A stretch of 64,000 nucleotides of DNA. It comes from Pseudomonas sp. StFLB209. Lineage in GTDB: Bacteria; Pseudomonadota; Gammaproteobacteria; Pseudomonadales; Pseudomonadaceae. Below, piece after piece: positions 1-8,430 of the stretch. The translations under genes and the position numbers were made by a program. The stretch spans positions 1,810,001-1,874,000 of the forward strand of contig NZ_AP014637.1 of NCBI RefSeq assembly GCF_000829415.1, given 5' to 3'. The stretch's first letter is position 1. Each line of letters opens with the position of its first letter. The notes beneath the pieces were generated by a model. The model saw only the letters and a list, made by a program, of their open reading frames with translations, had not been told where the DNA came from and made no database searches.

Positions 1-133
1 TCACCTCAGTGCCTTGGGTCAGCGGCACCTCCTGATACCAGCCGTCGTCTTCGGCCACCGAACGCTGCGGCGCGAAACGGTTGTGCGGATTGCTGGCCGT
101 GCCGCGGCCACGGATTGCCGGTGTCAGAGTCAT
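1..133 (-). CDS. PA0069-type radical SAM protein, N-terminal fragment
   Basis: Only the first 44 codons are inside the window; the gene continues past base 1. The ATG reads from 133 downward. The fragment begins MTLTPAIRGRGTASNPHNRF and continues with SVAEDDGW. This resembles, from memory, the start of the Pseudomonas PA0069-family radical SAM proteins. The radical SAM cysteine motif lies outside the window, so the family call rests on the N-terminus and on context: in P. aeruginosa PA0069 sits next to yheV (PA0068) and prlC (PA0067), the same order as here. The molecular function of the family is not known to me. Confidence 0.7.
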   Translation of the reverse strand, partial: MTLTPAIRGRGTASNPHNRFAPQRSVAEDDGWYQEVPLTQGTEV

Positions 134-327
134 GCGGGCTGCCCAAATACTGTTTTTATATACAGTACAACAATATCGGCCTGCTGCCACGACCGTCGAT
201 AAGAACACCGGCTGCCAGATTCGCTGTCATTTCTGTCAGTAGACCCGGCCTGAAACGAGGGCTACCGTGCTCCGGCAGCTATTGCTCGGTTCCCGAGTCA
301 TCGCAATCCTTTATTGATGCGAGGTGG

Positions 328-591
328 ATGATGGCCAATGACTACGAAATACACCTGACTGCCTACACCGTCCGAAGGGGCAGCGCCATTGAAATTCAGA
401 TCGAGTTTTTCGAAGACGCCGAGGCAGAACCGGTCAGCGTGGCGCGTGTTTTATCGCCGGACGGCGAGGACGAATTTGAAAAGCCTGCCTGGGATGAAGA
501 CTTGAATGGCTCCCAGGATGATTACGACATGCCGCCAGACGAGGTTCTTTACGACCTGGCCAGAGCCTTTCTGAAGTGCAGGGGCTGCTGA
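328..591 (+). CDS. Small acidic hypothetical protein
   Basis: A short open frame of 87 codons. Two adjacent ATGs (328 and 331) follow a GAGGTGG ribosome-binding site; either could be used. The protein (MANDYEIHLTAYTVRRGSA...) is strongly acidic in its second half, with stretches such as DGEDEFEKPAWDEDL and SQDDYDMPPDE, and it ends in CRGC. There is no signal peptide or membrane segment. I do not recognise a family. It lies between the divergent radical SAM gene and the yheV-like gene on the other strand. A good Shine-Dalgarno sequence and coherent amino-acid composition support a real gene, but the function is unknown. Confidence 0.6.
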   Translation: MMANDYEIHLTAYTVRRGSAIEIQIEFFEDAEAEPVSVARVLSPDGEDEFEKPAWDEDLNGSQDDYDMPPDEVLYDLARAFLKCRGC

Positions 592-678
592 GGGCCGGAC
601 CCGCCCGCCGTGCTGAAGCCCCATTTTTGACAACGGTGCCGGAGCCTGCTTTGCAGACTCCGGAGCCGTTCGGCGATA

Positions 679-963
679 TCAGCCCGGATCAACCGGCTTC
701 TTGAGCTTCGGATTAGGGAAGAACTGCACGCCCTGCACCTTGGGGTTGGCCGGTTTGACTTCGACCCGGTTGACCCGGGTGCCCAGCTCTTTGGGCACCG
801 ACAGGCCCTGCTCGTTGAGGGTGTCGCTGTAGCCGCAGTTCACGCACTCACGGTGCGGAACCCCGTCTTCGCTCCACATCTTGAGCTTGTCGGGCTCGCT
901 GCACGCCGGGCACACCGCCCCGGCGATAAAGCGTTTTGGAGTGACCACGGGGCCATCGCTCAT
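679..963 (-). CDS. YheV family putative zinc-ribbon protein
   Basis: A 94-residue protein with one zinc-ribbon unit: CPAC at about residues 18-21 and CVNCG at about 40-44. The N-terminus (MSDGPVVTPKRFIAGAVCPAC) and the layout match the YheV family of small gammaproteobacterial zinc ribbons. Its ATG overlaps the TGA of prlC (ATGA, bases 960-963), so the two are translationally coupled in one operon. The yheV-prlC linkage is also seen in enterobacteria. The C-terminal tail (from about residue 60) is basic and proline-rich. No biochemical role is established. Confidence 0.85.
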   Translation of the reverse strand: MSDGPVVTPKRFIAGAVCPACSEPDKLKMWSEDGVPHRECVNCGYSDTLNEQGLSVPKELGTRVNRVEVKPANPKVQGVQFFPNPKLKKPVDPG

Positions 964-3008
964 GCCGCTTCCTCACTCAGGCCGCAATGGCGCAAGAGTG
1001 CGTCAATCGATGGCTCGCGTCCGCGGAAATCGACGAACAGCACCATCGGTGCCTGGGAGCCGCCACGGGCCAGAATCGCCTCGCGGAAAGCCCGGCCGGT
1101 CTCGGCATTGAGCACGCCGTCTTCTTCGAATTTCGAGAACGCATCGGCCGACAGCACTTCAGCCCATTTGTAGCTGTAGTAACCAGCCGCGTAGCCGCCG
1201 GCAAAGATATGCGCAAAGCCGTTGGCAAAGCGGTTGTAGGCGGGCGGACGCATCACCGAGACTTCGTCACGCACCCCTTCAATAACCTGCAGCACGCTAC
1301 GGCCGTCGCCATGGGTGGCGTGCAGCTCGAAGTCGAACAACGAGAACTCCAGCTGACGGACCATCATCAGCCCGGACTGGAAATTCTTCGCCGCGAGCAT
1401 TTTTTCCAGCAGGTCCTGCGGCAGCGGCTCGCCGGTTTCATAGTGGCCGGAGATCAGCGCCAGCCCTTCAGGCTCCCAGCACCAGTTCTCCATGAACTGG
1501 CTCGGCAGCTCCACCGCGTCCCAGGCCACACCGTTGATGCCCGACACACCGGCATGCTCGATGCGGGTCAGCAGGTGATGCAGGCCGTGACCGAACTCGT
1601 GGAACAGCGTGGTGACTTCATCGTGGGTCAGCAGCGCCGGCTTGCCGGGCGAGGCCGGGGTGAAGTTGCACACCAGGTTGGCCACCGGGCTCTGCAACTG
1701 GCCGCCAGCGGTGCGCCGACGGTCACGGGCGCCATCCATCCAGGCACCGCCGCGCTTGTTGGCACGGGCGTAGAGGTCGAAGAAGAAGCGCCCGACGTGC
1801 TGGCCGTTTTCCTTGATTTCGAACAGGCGCACATCCGGATGCCAAGTGTCGAAGCCGCTCAGCTCGTTGATTTCGATGCCGTACAAGCGCTGCACGATGC
1901 TGAACAGGCCGCCCAGCACCTTGTCGATCGGGAACCAGGCGCGCACGGTTTCCTGCGACACGCTGTAGCGCTGCTCACGGAGTTTTTCACCGTAGTAACC
2001 GGTGTCCCAGCTTTGCAGGTCCGGGCAACCCTGCTCGGCAGCGAAGGCCTTGAGCTGTTGCAGGTCCTGGGCGGCGAACGGCTTGCTGCGCACCGCCAGG
2101 TCACGCAGGAAGCTCAGCACCTGGTCGCTGGACTCGGCCATCTTGGTCGCCAGGCTCAGTTCGGCAAAGTTGGCAAAACCCAGCAGGGCGGCCAGTTCCT
2201 GGCGCAGATCGAGGATCTGCTCCATCACCGGGCCGTTGTCATTCTGCCCGGCGTTCGGGCCTTGATCCGAGGCGCGAGTGCAGTAGGCGGTGTACAGCTC
2301 CTGGCGCAGCGCACGGTCGTTGGCGTAGGTCATCACCGCGTAATAGCTAGGGAACTCCAGGGTAATCAGCCAGCCCTGCAGATCCTTGGCCTGCGCGGCG
2401 GCAGCCATCTGCTGCTTGGCCGATTCGGTCAGGCCATCGAGCGCTGCCTCGTCAGTGACCAGTTTGGTCCAGGCCTGGGTCGCGTCGAGCAACTGATTGG
2501 AGAACTGGCTGCCCAGCTCCGACAGCTTGCTCTGCACTTCGGCGTAGCGCTTCTGCTGCTCGGGCGGCAGATCGATGCCCGACAAACGGAAGTCGCGCAA
2601 CGCATGCTCAACAATGGTCTTCTGGGCAACATCGAAACCGGCCGCCGCCGGGCTGGCCGCCAGGGCCTCATAGGCCTGGAACAGCGTACGGTTCTGGCCC
2701 ATCTCGGTGGAATAGGCGCTCAGCGCGGGCAGGCACGACTCATAGGCTTCACGCAGCTCGGCGCTGTTGCACACTGCATTGAGGTGGCTGACCGGGCTCC
2801 AGGCCGCGCCCAGCCGATCATTGACTTCATCCAGCGCCAGGATCAGCCCGGCCCAGTCCGGCTGCTCGCCCTGTTGGGCAAGAATGCTCGCAATGGCCGC
2901 GCGGTTGTCGGCCAGAATCTGGTCAATGGCCGGTTTTACGTGCTCGGCACGGATCGCCGAGAAAGGAGGCAGGTCGTACGGTTGCAGAAGAGGGTTGTTC
3001 GCGCTCAC
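960..3008 (-). CDS. prlC: Oligopeptidase A, M3 family zinc metallopeptidase
   Basis: Cytosolic zinc oligopeptidase that degrades short peptides, including cleaved signal peptides. The catalytic motif HEFGH falls at about residues 470-474, where E. coli OpdA has it. I chose the GTG at 3008 (reads VSANNPLLQPYDLPPF), which gives 682 residues, the usual length. The open frame extends further upstream, but that extension would overlap the divergent carbonic anhydrase gene and does not resemble the family. The gene is the first of a two-gene unit with the yheV-like gene. It is divergent from the gamma-carbonic anhydrase gene, with 112 bp between the start codons. Confidence 0.95.
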   Translation of the reverse strand: MSANNPLLQPYDLPPFSAIRAEHVKPAIDQILADNRAAIASILAQQGEQPDWAGLILALDEVNDRLGAAWSPVSHLNAVCNSAELREAYESCLPALSAYSTEMGQNRTLFQAYEALAASPAAAGFDVAQKTIVEHALRDFRLSGIDLPPEQQKRYAEVQSKLSELGSQFSNQLLDATQAWTKLVTDEAALDGLTESAKQQMAAAAQAKDLQGWLITLEFPSYYAVMTYANDRALRQELYTAYCTRASDQGPNAGQNDNGPVMEQILDLRQELAALLGFANFAELSLATKMAESSDQVLSFLRDLAVRSKPFAAQDLQQLKAFAAEQGCPDLQSWDTGYYGEKLREQRYSVSQETVRAWFPIDKVLGGLFSIVQRLYGIEINELSGFDTWHPDVRLFEIKENGQHVGRFFFDLYARANKRGGAWMDGARDRRRTAGGQLQSPVANLVCNFTPASPGKPALLTHDEVTTLFHEFGHGLHHLLTRIEHAGVSGINGVAWDAVELPSQFMENWCWEPEGLALISGHYETGEPLPQDLLEKMLAAKNFQSGLMMVRQLEFSLFDFELHATHGDGRSVLQVIEGVRDEVSVMRPPAYNRFANGFAHIFAGGYAAGYYSYKWAEVLSADAFSKFEEDGVLNAETGRAFREAILARGGSQAPMVLFVDFRGREPSIDALLRHCGLSEEAA

Positions 3009-3120
3009 GGTTTTGCACCTTGGCTGGAAGAAACACTCGGCCATCTTAATTACAATCGACGCCATAAGCAGCCCTGAAACCTTGATTCCCGCTCTATCAC
3101 GAATAAAGAAGGAGGCTATC

Positions 3121-3666
3121 GTGGCCATTCGCAAGTTCCAGCAGCACACCCCGGCCCTCGGCGAGCGGGCCTTCGTCGACAGTTCGGCAGTGGTGATCGG
3201 CGATGTGCAGATCGGTGCCGACAGTTCGGTGTGGCCTCTGACCGTGGTGCGCGGCGACATGCACCGGATCCGTATCGGCAGCCGCACCAGCGTGCAAGAC
3301 GGCAGCGTGCTGCACATCACTCACGCCGGCCCCTTCAACCCCGACGGTTTCCCGCTGTTGATCGGTGATGAGGTCACCATCGGCCATAAATGCATGTTGC
3401 ATGGCTGCCGGATCGGTAATCGAATCCTGATCGGCATGGGCAGCACCCTCATGGATGGCGCGGTGGTCGAGGACCAAGTGATCATCGGCGCCGGCAGCCT
3501 GGTGCCGCCAGGCAAGGTGCTGGAAAGCGGTTTTCTGTATGTCGGCAGACCCGTGAAACAGGTACGCCCCTTGACCGAGAAAGAGATCGCGTTCTTTCCC
3601 TACAGCGCCAGCAATTATGTGAAGCTCAAGGACCAGCATCTGGCTGAAGGCTTCGATCAGCTTTGA
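3121..3666 (+). CDS. Gamma carbonic anhydrase family protein (YrdA-like)
   Basis: A left-handed beta-helix hexapeptide protein of 181 residues. The repeated hexapeptides are visible through the middle (for example VVIGDVQIGADS and AVVEDQVIIGAGS). Histidines in the positions of the zinc ligands appear in VLHITH and in IGHKCMLHGC. The GTG at 3121 has a strong AAGGAGG site 6-12 bases upstream and gives the family length. Members (E. coli YrdA/CaiE-like) are often catalytically untested, so carbonic anhydrase activity is inferred from the fold only. It is divergent from prlC and followed after 30 bp by the HAD phosphatase gene. Confidence 0.9.
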   Translation: MAIRKFQQHTPALGERAFVDSSAVVIGDVQIGADSSVWPLTVVRGDMHRIRIGSRTSVQDGSVLHITHAGPFNPDGFPLLIGDEVTIGHKCMLHGCRIGNRILIGMGSTLMDGAVVEDQVIIGAGSLVPPGKVLESGFLYVGRPVKQVRPLTEKEIAFFPYSASNYVKLKDQHLAEGFDQL

Positions 3667-3696
3667 ATTTCAGGCCCCATTGACCCGCGAGCATCC

Positions 3697-4353
3697 ATGT
3701 ACCAACAAAACATCCTGTTCGACCTCGACGGCACCCTGACCGACCCGCGTCTGGGCATCACCCGCTCAATCCAGTTTGCCCTGGGCAAGCTGGGCATCGA
3801 CGAACCCGACATCACCCGGCTGGAACACTTCATCGGCCCACCGCTGTTGCAGCAGTTCATGCAGTCCTATGCCATGGACGAGGCCAAGGCCTGGGAGGCG
3901 GTGAATTTCTACCGTGAGCGCTTCAAGGTCACCGGGCTGTACGAGAACCTGGTGTTCGACGGTATCCCGCAGTTGCTGGAAACCTTGAGCGGTCAGGGTC
4001 GCACCTTGTATGTCGCCACCTCCAAACCGTCGGTATTCGCCCGGGAGATCGCCCGGCATTTCGACTTTGCCCGGCACTTCAAGGTGATCTACGGCAGCGA
4101 GCTGGACGGCACCCGCACCGACAAGGTCGAGCTGATCGCCCACCTGCTGGCCGAAGAGCGACTCGACCCGGCCCAGACCCTGATGATCGGCGACCGCAAA
4201 CACGACCTGATCGGTGGACGGCGCAACGGCTTGCAGGTCGCGGCAGTGGGTTATGGGTTCGGCAGCGCCGAAGAACTGCTGGCCGAAGCGCCGGAGTATC
4301 ACTACCCGAGCGTGGCAGAACTGCATCGGGGGTTTATGGCGATCCAATCGTAG
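3697..4353 (+). CDS. HAD-superfamily phosphatase, phosphoglycolate phosphatase-like
   Basis: A 218-residue HAD hydrolase. Motif I is FDLDGT with catalytic Asp at residues 9 and 11, motif II is the ATSK segment near residue 107, and motif IV is GDRKHD near residue 167. The helical cap between motifs I and II (about residues 20-85) is of the phosphoglycolate phosphatase/GmhB-like C1 type. The substrate cannot be read from the sequence. The gene follows the gamma carbonic anhydrase gene by 30 bp and is probably co-transcribed with it. The P. aeruginosa counterpart is the PA0065-PA0066 pair. Confidence 0.9.
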   Translation: MYQQNILFDLDGTLTDPRLGITRSIQFALGKLGIDEPDITRLEHFIGPPLLQQFMQSYAMDEAKAWEAVNFYRERFKVTGLYENLVFDGIPQLLETLSGQGRTLYVATSKPSVFAREIARHFDFARHFKVIYGSELDGTRTDKVELIAHLLAEERLDPAQTLMIGDRKHDLIGGRRNGLQVAAVGYGFGSAEELLAEAPEYHYPSVAELHRGFMAIQS

Positions 4354-4413
4354 GAGCCGCCGGGCGGCGATCCGCTTTAGCCGGGAAGCCTTCGCGGCTA
4401 AAGCCGCTCCTAC
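4350..4413. repeat. REP-type palindrome pair
   Basis: Two inverted REP half-elements: one begins with GTAGGAGCC and the other ends with GCTAAAGCCGCTCCTAC. They overlap the last codons of the HAD gene on one side and supply the stop codon (TAG, 4412-4410) of the convergent peptidase gene on the other. Confidence 0.85.
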
Positions 4414-5492
4414 GGGGTAATCGGGGTTACCGGGGCGATCGGTATCAGCGCTTGCAATGCGGCCTGGCGTTCGGTCGGTGCCAGTTTGCCCAGCTGTTCG
4501 ACCCGCGCGTAAAAGGCCGGCCAGTCGCGGTTGACCTGCGCAAACAACCCGGCAAAAGCCGGCACCCATTGCTCATAAAGGCCAAAGGGCAGCAGTTTGG
4601 CGTTGTTCAGCGGCGCATTGATCCAGGCATCGAAGCGCTTGTCGCCCGGCCATTGCTGATCGCGCAGCGCGCGATATTCCTGGCGCAGCCGCTCGAACTC
4701 GGCGGCCTTGCGTTCGCGCATCAACGTCGCGGGCAATGGCTGGGTATATAAAGCGCGCAAACGCTGGCGCGTGTCGAGCACCAGGCGGGTCAAAGCCTCG
4801 CGCTGCCCGGCGCGGCGCTCACGCACAGCCGGTAACCCACGGGCGGCGCGCCACTGGCGGGTGCCTTCCTGCTCGACGAAGCTGGCATACGACTCGTTGA
4901 ATGCGGTGTCATCTTTGACATAGAAACGCTGATGGGCCAGTTCATGGAAGATCAGCGTTGCCAGACGCTCGTCACCCCAGCCCAGCATGGTGTTAAGGAT
5001 CGGATCACTGAACCAGCCCAGGGTCGAATAGGCTTCGATACCGGCCACGAACACATCCTTGCCAGCCTGCCGTTGCAGCGCCGCCTCTCCCCGCGCACCG
5101 CCCAGGCTGTAATAGCCGCGATAAGCCACACAACCGGCAATCGGGAAGCAGTGGCTCAACGGGTCCAGCGAAAATTCGTCGGTGGCAAACACATTCCAGA
5201 CCACGAACGGTCGGCCAATGTCGGCATACAGCCGATAGCTGCGGTTATCCGGCAGGTGCAGTGTTTCGCTGGCAAACCGCCGGGCCTGCTGGGCCAGGGC
5301 CAGATGCTTGCGCAATGCCGGGTCACGGCCTGGGTCGGCGATTACATCGGCCACCGGCTCGCGGGCCTGCAATAACTGCCATTGCCCGGTCGCCAACTGG
5401 CCGTAGTAGGAAAGACTGGAACAACCGCCGAGCAGCGTTGCCAACAGTATGAGCAGACCACAACGAAGACGCGAAACATCAAGTCCTGGCAT
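4410..5492 (-). CDS. Putative zinc aminopeptidase, lipoprotein (COG4324-like)
   Basis: A 360-residue protein with an N-terminal signal peptide ending in the lipobox LLGGC (about residues 20-24), so it is probably a lipoprotein. A zinc-peptidase motif HELAH is at about residues 183-187, followed by FVEQEGT further on. It matches the COG4324 predicted aminopeptidase family. I start at ATG 5492, which places the signal peptide at the N-terminus; upstream in-frame residues would be an odd extension. Its stop codon TAG lies inside a REP element, so the last few residues are encoded next to repeat DNA. Peptidase activity is inferred from the motif. Confidence 0.85.
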   Translation of the reverse strand: MPGLDVSRLRCGLLILLATLLGGCSSLSYYGQLATGQWQLLQAREPVADVIADPGRDPALRKHLALAQQARRFASETLHLPDNRSYRLYADIGRPFVVWNVFATDEFSLDPLSHCFPIAGCVAYRGYYSLGGARGEAALQRQAGKDVFVAGIEAYSTLGWFSDPILNTMLGWGDERLATLIFHELAHQRFYVKDDTAFNESYASFVEQEGTRQWRAARGLPAVRERRAGQREALTRLVLDTRQRLRALYTQPLPATLMRERKAAEFERLRQEYRALRDQQWPGDKRFDAWINAPLNNAKLLPFGLYEQWVPAFAGLFAQVNRDWPAFYARVEQLGKLAPTERQAALQALIPIAPVTPITP

Positions 5493-5581
5493 ACGACGCC
5501 CTGAAATACCAATCCTGAAGAGGGTGAGGACAGCGACAGTCGCGGCCACTATCATCGCCACTCGTCTATCTGGAGCCTGTC

Positions 5582-5998
5582 ATGCGTCGCATACTACCTG
5601 TTCTGGCCTTCGGCATCCTGAGCGGATGTGCAGGTCCCTTGCCAATCCATGATCCGGCCCTGGCCTGGGTCGATCTCAACACCATGACCGGCAGGCTGGT
5701 GATGGCTGACAAGCTCGACGGTGAGAACACCTACGACGGGCGCTATTTCCAGGTGACGCCTGGCCGCCACCAATTGGTGGTGCGCTACGACTATGAGTAT
5801 CGCTCAGGTGCGGCAATGGGCATGTTCAGTGACGACTACACCGACATCACCTGTTTTATCCATGTCGATTACGATGGTTTCAAGGCCGGGCAGCGTTATC
5901 GCCTGCAAGTACGCTCGCTCGCCAATGACATCGAAGCGCGGCTGTATGACGCGCAGCGGCAGGAGGTTGCTCGCGACTCGGACATGCATTGCATCTAA
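5582..5998 (+). CDS. Putative lipoprotein
   Basis: A 138-residue protein that begins MRRILPVLAFGILSGCAG, a signal peptide with a lipobox (LSGC). The mature part has no domain I recognise with confidence. It contains a beta-rich middle (YFQVTPGRHQLVVRYDYEY) and a cysteine in the C-terminal HCI. The central region resembles the PA0141/PA0063-type Pseudomonas lipoproteins, but this is a weak impression. It is divergent from the peptidase gene (89 bp between starts). Its stop abuts the stop of the convergent DUF1161 gene with no base between them. Confidence 0.75.
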   Translation: MRRILPVLAFGILSGCAGPLPIHDPALAWVDLNTMTGRLVMADKLDGENTYDGRYFQVTPGRHQLVVRYDYEYRSGAAMGMFSDDYTDITCFIHVDYDGFKAGQRYRLQVRSLANDIEARLYDAQRQEVARDSDMHCI

Positions 5999-6232
5999 TT
6001 AGCGGTCGTTATTCTGATAGATGATTTTATGCGTGCCATTGGCGCAACTGCCGACCACCATACTCGGGTCATGAACCTCGTCATTGCTGACGATTTCCAG
6101 AGTGTAGGAGGTGACATTATTGGCCTGAATCCGCGCTTCGATTTCATCCTTGAGCTCGTCACAGGATTTCGGCGCGGCCATGGCGCCGGTGGCCAGGAGG
6201 GTGCAGGTCAAAGCAGCGAGCAGACGTTTCAT
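5999..6232 (-). CDS. DUF1161 domain secreted protein, copy 1
   Basis: A 77-residue exported protein. The signal peptide MKRLLAALTCTLLATGAMAA is followed by the DUF1161 core KSCDELKDEIEARIQANNV, with a second cysteine in VGSCANGTHKIIY; the two cysteines could form a disulphide. The ATG at 6232 is preceded by a GGGATCGACC stretch; upstream in-frame sequence has no signal-peptide character. A paralogue with the same architecture lies at 8083-8307. Function unknown. It lies downstream of osmC on the same strand, separated by a strong stem-loop. Confidence 0.9.
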   Translation of the reverse strand: MKRLLAALTCTLLATGAMAAPKSCDELKDEIEARIQANNVTSYTLEIVSNDEVHDPSMVVGSCANGTHKIIYQNNDR

Positions 6233-6309
6233 GGTCGATCCCTTCGTACAAGGCACACACTGCTGTGCCGATACTGGTTGGACCTGACTACCGCTCATCG
6301 AGTTCGCCC

Positions 6310-6340
6310 ACGGCAGTCTGGCGTGATACCAGACTGCCGT
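6310..6340. other. Perfect 12-bp stem-loop between osmC and DUF1161 gene
   Basis: ACGGCAGTCTGG (6310-6321) pairs exactly with CCAGACTGCCGT (6329-6340) across a 7-base loop. It starts 6 bp past the osmC stop. Neither side has a uridine tract, so it may stabilise the osmC 3' end rather than act as a standard intrinsic terminator. Confidence 0.7.
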
Positions 6341-6345
6341 ATTCA

Positions 6346-6777
6346 TCAATTGACCAGGGTCGCCTGCAGAGTGATCGATGCGTTGAGCACTTTGGAAACC
6401 GGGCAACCTTCCTTGGCCTTGGTGGCCAATTCACGGAACTGATCTTCCGTGGCACCGGGGATGTTTGCCTTGAGAATCAGGTTGATTTCAGTGATCGCAA
6501 AACCACCTTCCTGCTTCTCCAGTGTCACTTCGGCCTGGGTGTCGATGCTTTTGGCCTTCAGCCCGGCGTCGCCGAGAATCATCGAAAAAGCCATAGAGAA
6601 GCAGCCGGCATGCGCAGCGCCGATCAGTTCTTCCGGGTTAGTGCCTTTGCCGCCCTCGAAACGTGCCTTGAAGCCATACGGGGCTTCACGCAACACGCCG
6701 GTTTCCGTGGAAATGTGGCCAATCCCTTCTTTCAGGTCGCCTTCCCAATGAGCAGATGCTTTCTTGACGATGGACAT
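6346..6777 (-). CDS. osmC: Organic hydroperoxide reductase / osmotically inducible protein OsmC
   Basis: OsmC-family peroxidase that reduces organic hydroperoxides with a cysteine pair. The two redox cysteines are at residues 59 ([12 protein letters not shown]) and 125 ([10 protein letters not shown]), exactly the E. coli OsmC positions, which favours OsmC over Ohr. The protein is 143 residues from ATG 6777, preceded by GGAGA. Upstream (6860-6880) is a small inverted repeat, TTCCTAC / GTAGGAA, which could be an operator. It is followed on the same strand by DUF1161 copy 1. Confidence 0.93.
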   Translation of the reverse strand: MSIVKKASAHWEGDLKEGIGHISTETGVLREAPYGFKARFEGGKGTNPEELIGAAHAGCFSMAFSMILGDAGLKAKSIDTQAEVTLEKQEGGFAITEINLILKANIPGATEDQFRELATKAKEGCPVSKVLNASITLQATLVN

Positions 6778-6859
6778 GGTCTCTCCTTGTGAACGGGTCA
6801 TTTTTCGTACAGCAACAAGAGTTCTGAGGCTGGGCCACAGGGGAAGTTCAAAGAGCTAA

Positions 6860-6880
6860 TTCCTACTACTAAGGTAGGAA
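6860..6880. promoter_or_regulatory. Inverted repeat upstream of osmC
   Basis: TTCCTAC (6860-6866) and GTAGGAA (6874-6880) form a perfect 7-bp inverted repeat in the osmC / LLM-oxidoreductase intergenic region, 83 bp upstream of the osmC start. Operator function is a guess. The rest of 6778-6982 shows nothing I can name. Confidence 0.3.
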
Positions 6881-6982
6881 ATTTCATCAGCTGCCATTGA
6901 AAACCCATCGCTTGGCCCTCATTGCTTGAGTTATTACGGGCCTTGAGTCCGCTCACGTCACTCAAAGGAGCATGCGCGGCTT

Positions 6983-7984
6983 ATGAAACGCCTGTCCGAT
7001 ATCAAGATTTCCACCCTCGACCTGGTGCCCGTGCGCGAAGACAAAGGCCCGGCCGATGCCTTGCACCGCTCGCTGGACCTGGCCCGACATGTCGAGAAAC
7101 TCGGTTTCAACCGCTTCTGGGTGGCCGAGCACCACAACATGGACGGCATTGCCAGCTCCGCCACCTCGGTGCTGCTCGGCTATCTGGCCGGCGGTACGTC
7201 GACGATTCGCGTGGGGGCCGGTGGGGTGATGCTGCCCAACCATGCACCGCTGGTGATCGCCGAGCAGTTCGGCACCCTGGCCAGCCTGTATCCGGGCCGC
7301 ATTGATCTGGGGCTGGGCCGGGCGCCGGGCTCGGACCAGATGACCGCGCGTGCGCTGCGTCGGGAGCGCTCGGGCAGTGCCGATGATTTTCCGGATGATG
7401 TTGCCGAACTGGTGAAGTATCTGGGGCCGCGTACGCCTGAGCAAAAAGTGATCGCAGTGCCAGGTTATGGCACCGAGGTGCCGATCTGGCTGCTCGGTTC
7501 AAGCCTGTTCAGCGCGCAACTGGCCGGAATGCGCGGCCTGCCGTATGCCTTCGCCTCACACTTCGCGCCGCGCTACATGCACGAGGCGATTCGCGTCTAT
7601 CGCAACCACTTCCAGCCTTCTGAAGTGCTCGATAAACCCTATGTGATGCTGGGTGTGCCACTGGTGGCGGCTGACAGCGATGAGCAGGCCGAGTACCTGG
7701 CGACCTCGGTGTACCGGCGCATTCTGGCACTGATGCGCGGCCATAGCCTGGTGCAACGCCCACCGGTACCGGACATGGACGGGTTGTGGCTGCCCCATGA
7801 GCGCGAAGCGGTGATGAGCTTTCTGGGCCTGGCCGTGATTGGCGGCCCGGAGAAGATCCGCGCCAAACTGGACGTGCTGCTGGAACAGACCGAGGCCGAT
7901 GAACTGATCTTCACCTGCGACCTGTTCGAGCACACCGACCGTCTGCGCTCGTTCGAGATCCTGGCGCAGGTGGCCAAGGGCTGA
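6983..7984 (+). CDS. LLM class flavin-dependent oxidoreductase (luciferase-like, YhbW type)
   Basis: A 333-residue TIM-barrel flavin oxidoreductase of the bacterial luciferase-like family, group 1. Typical signatures are [22 protein letters not shown] near residue 30-52, then [20 protein letters not shown] and [14 protein letters not shown]. These regions build the FMN pocket in the family. The substrate is not predictable; close relatives are annotated as YhbW or MsnO8-like. The start ATG 6983 has AAAGGAG rather far upstream (about 13 bases), but no nearer start fits. The gene is isolated, and a REP pair follows it. Confidence 0.9.
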   Translation: MKRLSDIKISTLDLVPVREDKGPADALHRSLDLARHVEKLGFNRFWVAEHHNMDGIASSATSVLLGYLAGGTSTIRVGAGGVMLPNHAPLVIAEQFGTLASLYPGRIDLGLGRAPGSDQMTARALRRERSGSADDFPDDVAELVKYLGPRTPEQKVIAVPGYGTEVPIWLLGSSLFSAQLAGMRGLPYAFASHFAPRYMHEAIRVYRNHFQPSEVLDKPYVMLGVPLVAADSDEQAEYLATSVYRRILALMRGHSLVQRPPVPDMDGLWLPHEREAVMSFLGLAVIGGPEKIRAKLDVLLEQTEADELIFTCDLFEHTDRLRSFEILAQVAKG

Positions 7985-7995
7985 TCTGCGGTCCC

Positions 7996-8058
7996 GTAGG
8001 AGCGGCCGGGCGGCGATCCGTTTATCCGCGAAAGCTTCGCTGCTAAAGCAGCTCCTAC
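7996..8058. repeat. REP-type palindrome pair
   Basis: Inverted REP halves (GTAGGAGCGGCC at the left and GCTAAAGCAGCTCCTAC at the right) between the LLM oxidoreductase gene and the convergent DUF1161 gene. Confidence 0.8.
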
Positions 8059-8082
8059 AAAGCCCGCCTCTGAGCCGGCACC

Positions 8083-8307
8083 TCAGCCACGCTTGTAGAC
8101 GATTTCCTTGGTGCCGCCATCGCAGCTGCCGACCACCTGCTGGTCGGTGGCGCTGCCTTTTTCAACTACTTCCAGGCTATAGGACGTAACGCCTTTGGCC
8201 TGCAGTTTGGCGTCGATTTCCGACTTCAGTTCTTCACAAGGTTTACCCGCCGCAGCGGCTGTACCTGCCAGAGTCAACAAACCTACCGCCAGCATGAGTC
8301 GCTTCAT
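8083..8307 (-). CDS. DUF1161 domain secreted protein, copy 2
   Basis: A 74-residue paralogue of the protein at 5999-6232. It has a signal peptide (MKRLMLAVGLLTLAGTAAAA) followed by KPCEELKSEIDAKLQAKGV and VGSCDGGTKEIVY, with the same two cysteines. Start ATG 8307 follows AGATGTGCTC and gives a clean signal peptide. Dodecin lies upstream on the same strand, with 123 bp between. The two copies flank the osmC/LLM region, which looks like a local duplication with divergence. Function unknown. Confidence 0.9.
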   Translation of the reverse strand: MKRLMLAVGLLTLAGTAAAAGKPCEELKSEIDAKLQAKGVTSYSLEVVEKGSATDQQVVGSCDGGTKEIVYKRG

Positions 8308-8430
8308 GAGCACATCTCCGTTTTTGACTGCAAAAAGGTGCCCGTGAACGGGCTGAGAAGGTGTCGCGCAAAATAGGGCAGTGAGCCAGTCTGAAGGTTC
8401 AGTGGCCGACTCACTCAAATGTGACGTGCT

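Noticed and set aside
632-669. Imperfect hairpin downstream of the small acidic gene, considered as a terminator
   Set aside because: The arms pair well, but there is no T tract after the stem on either strand, so I do not call it an intrinsic terminator.
987-3077. Long open frame on the plus strand opposite prlC
   Set aside because: High-GC shadow frame. The minus-strand prlC protein has clear M3-family motifs, while this frame has none and no ribosome-binding site.
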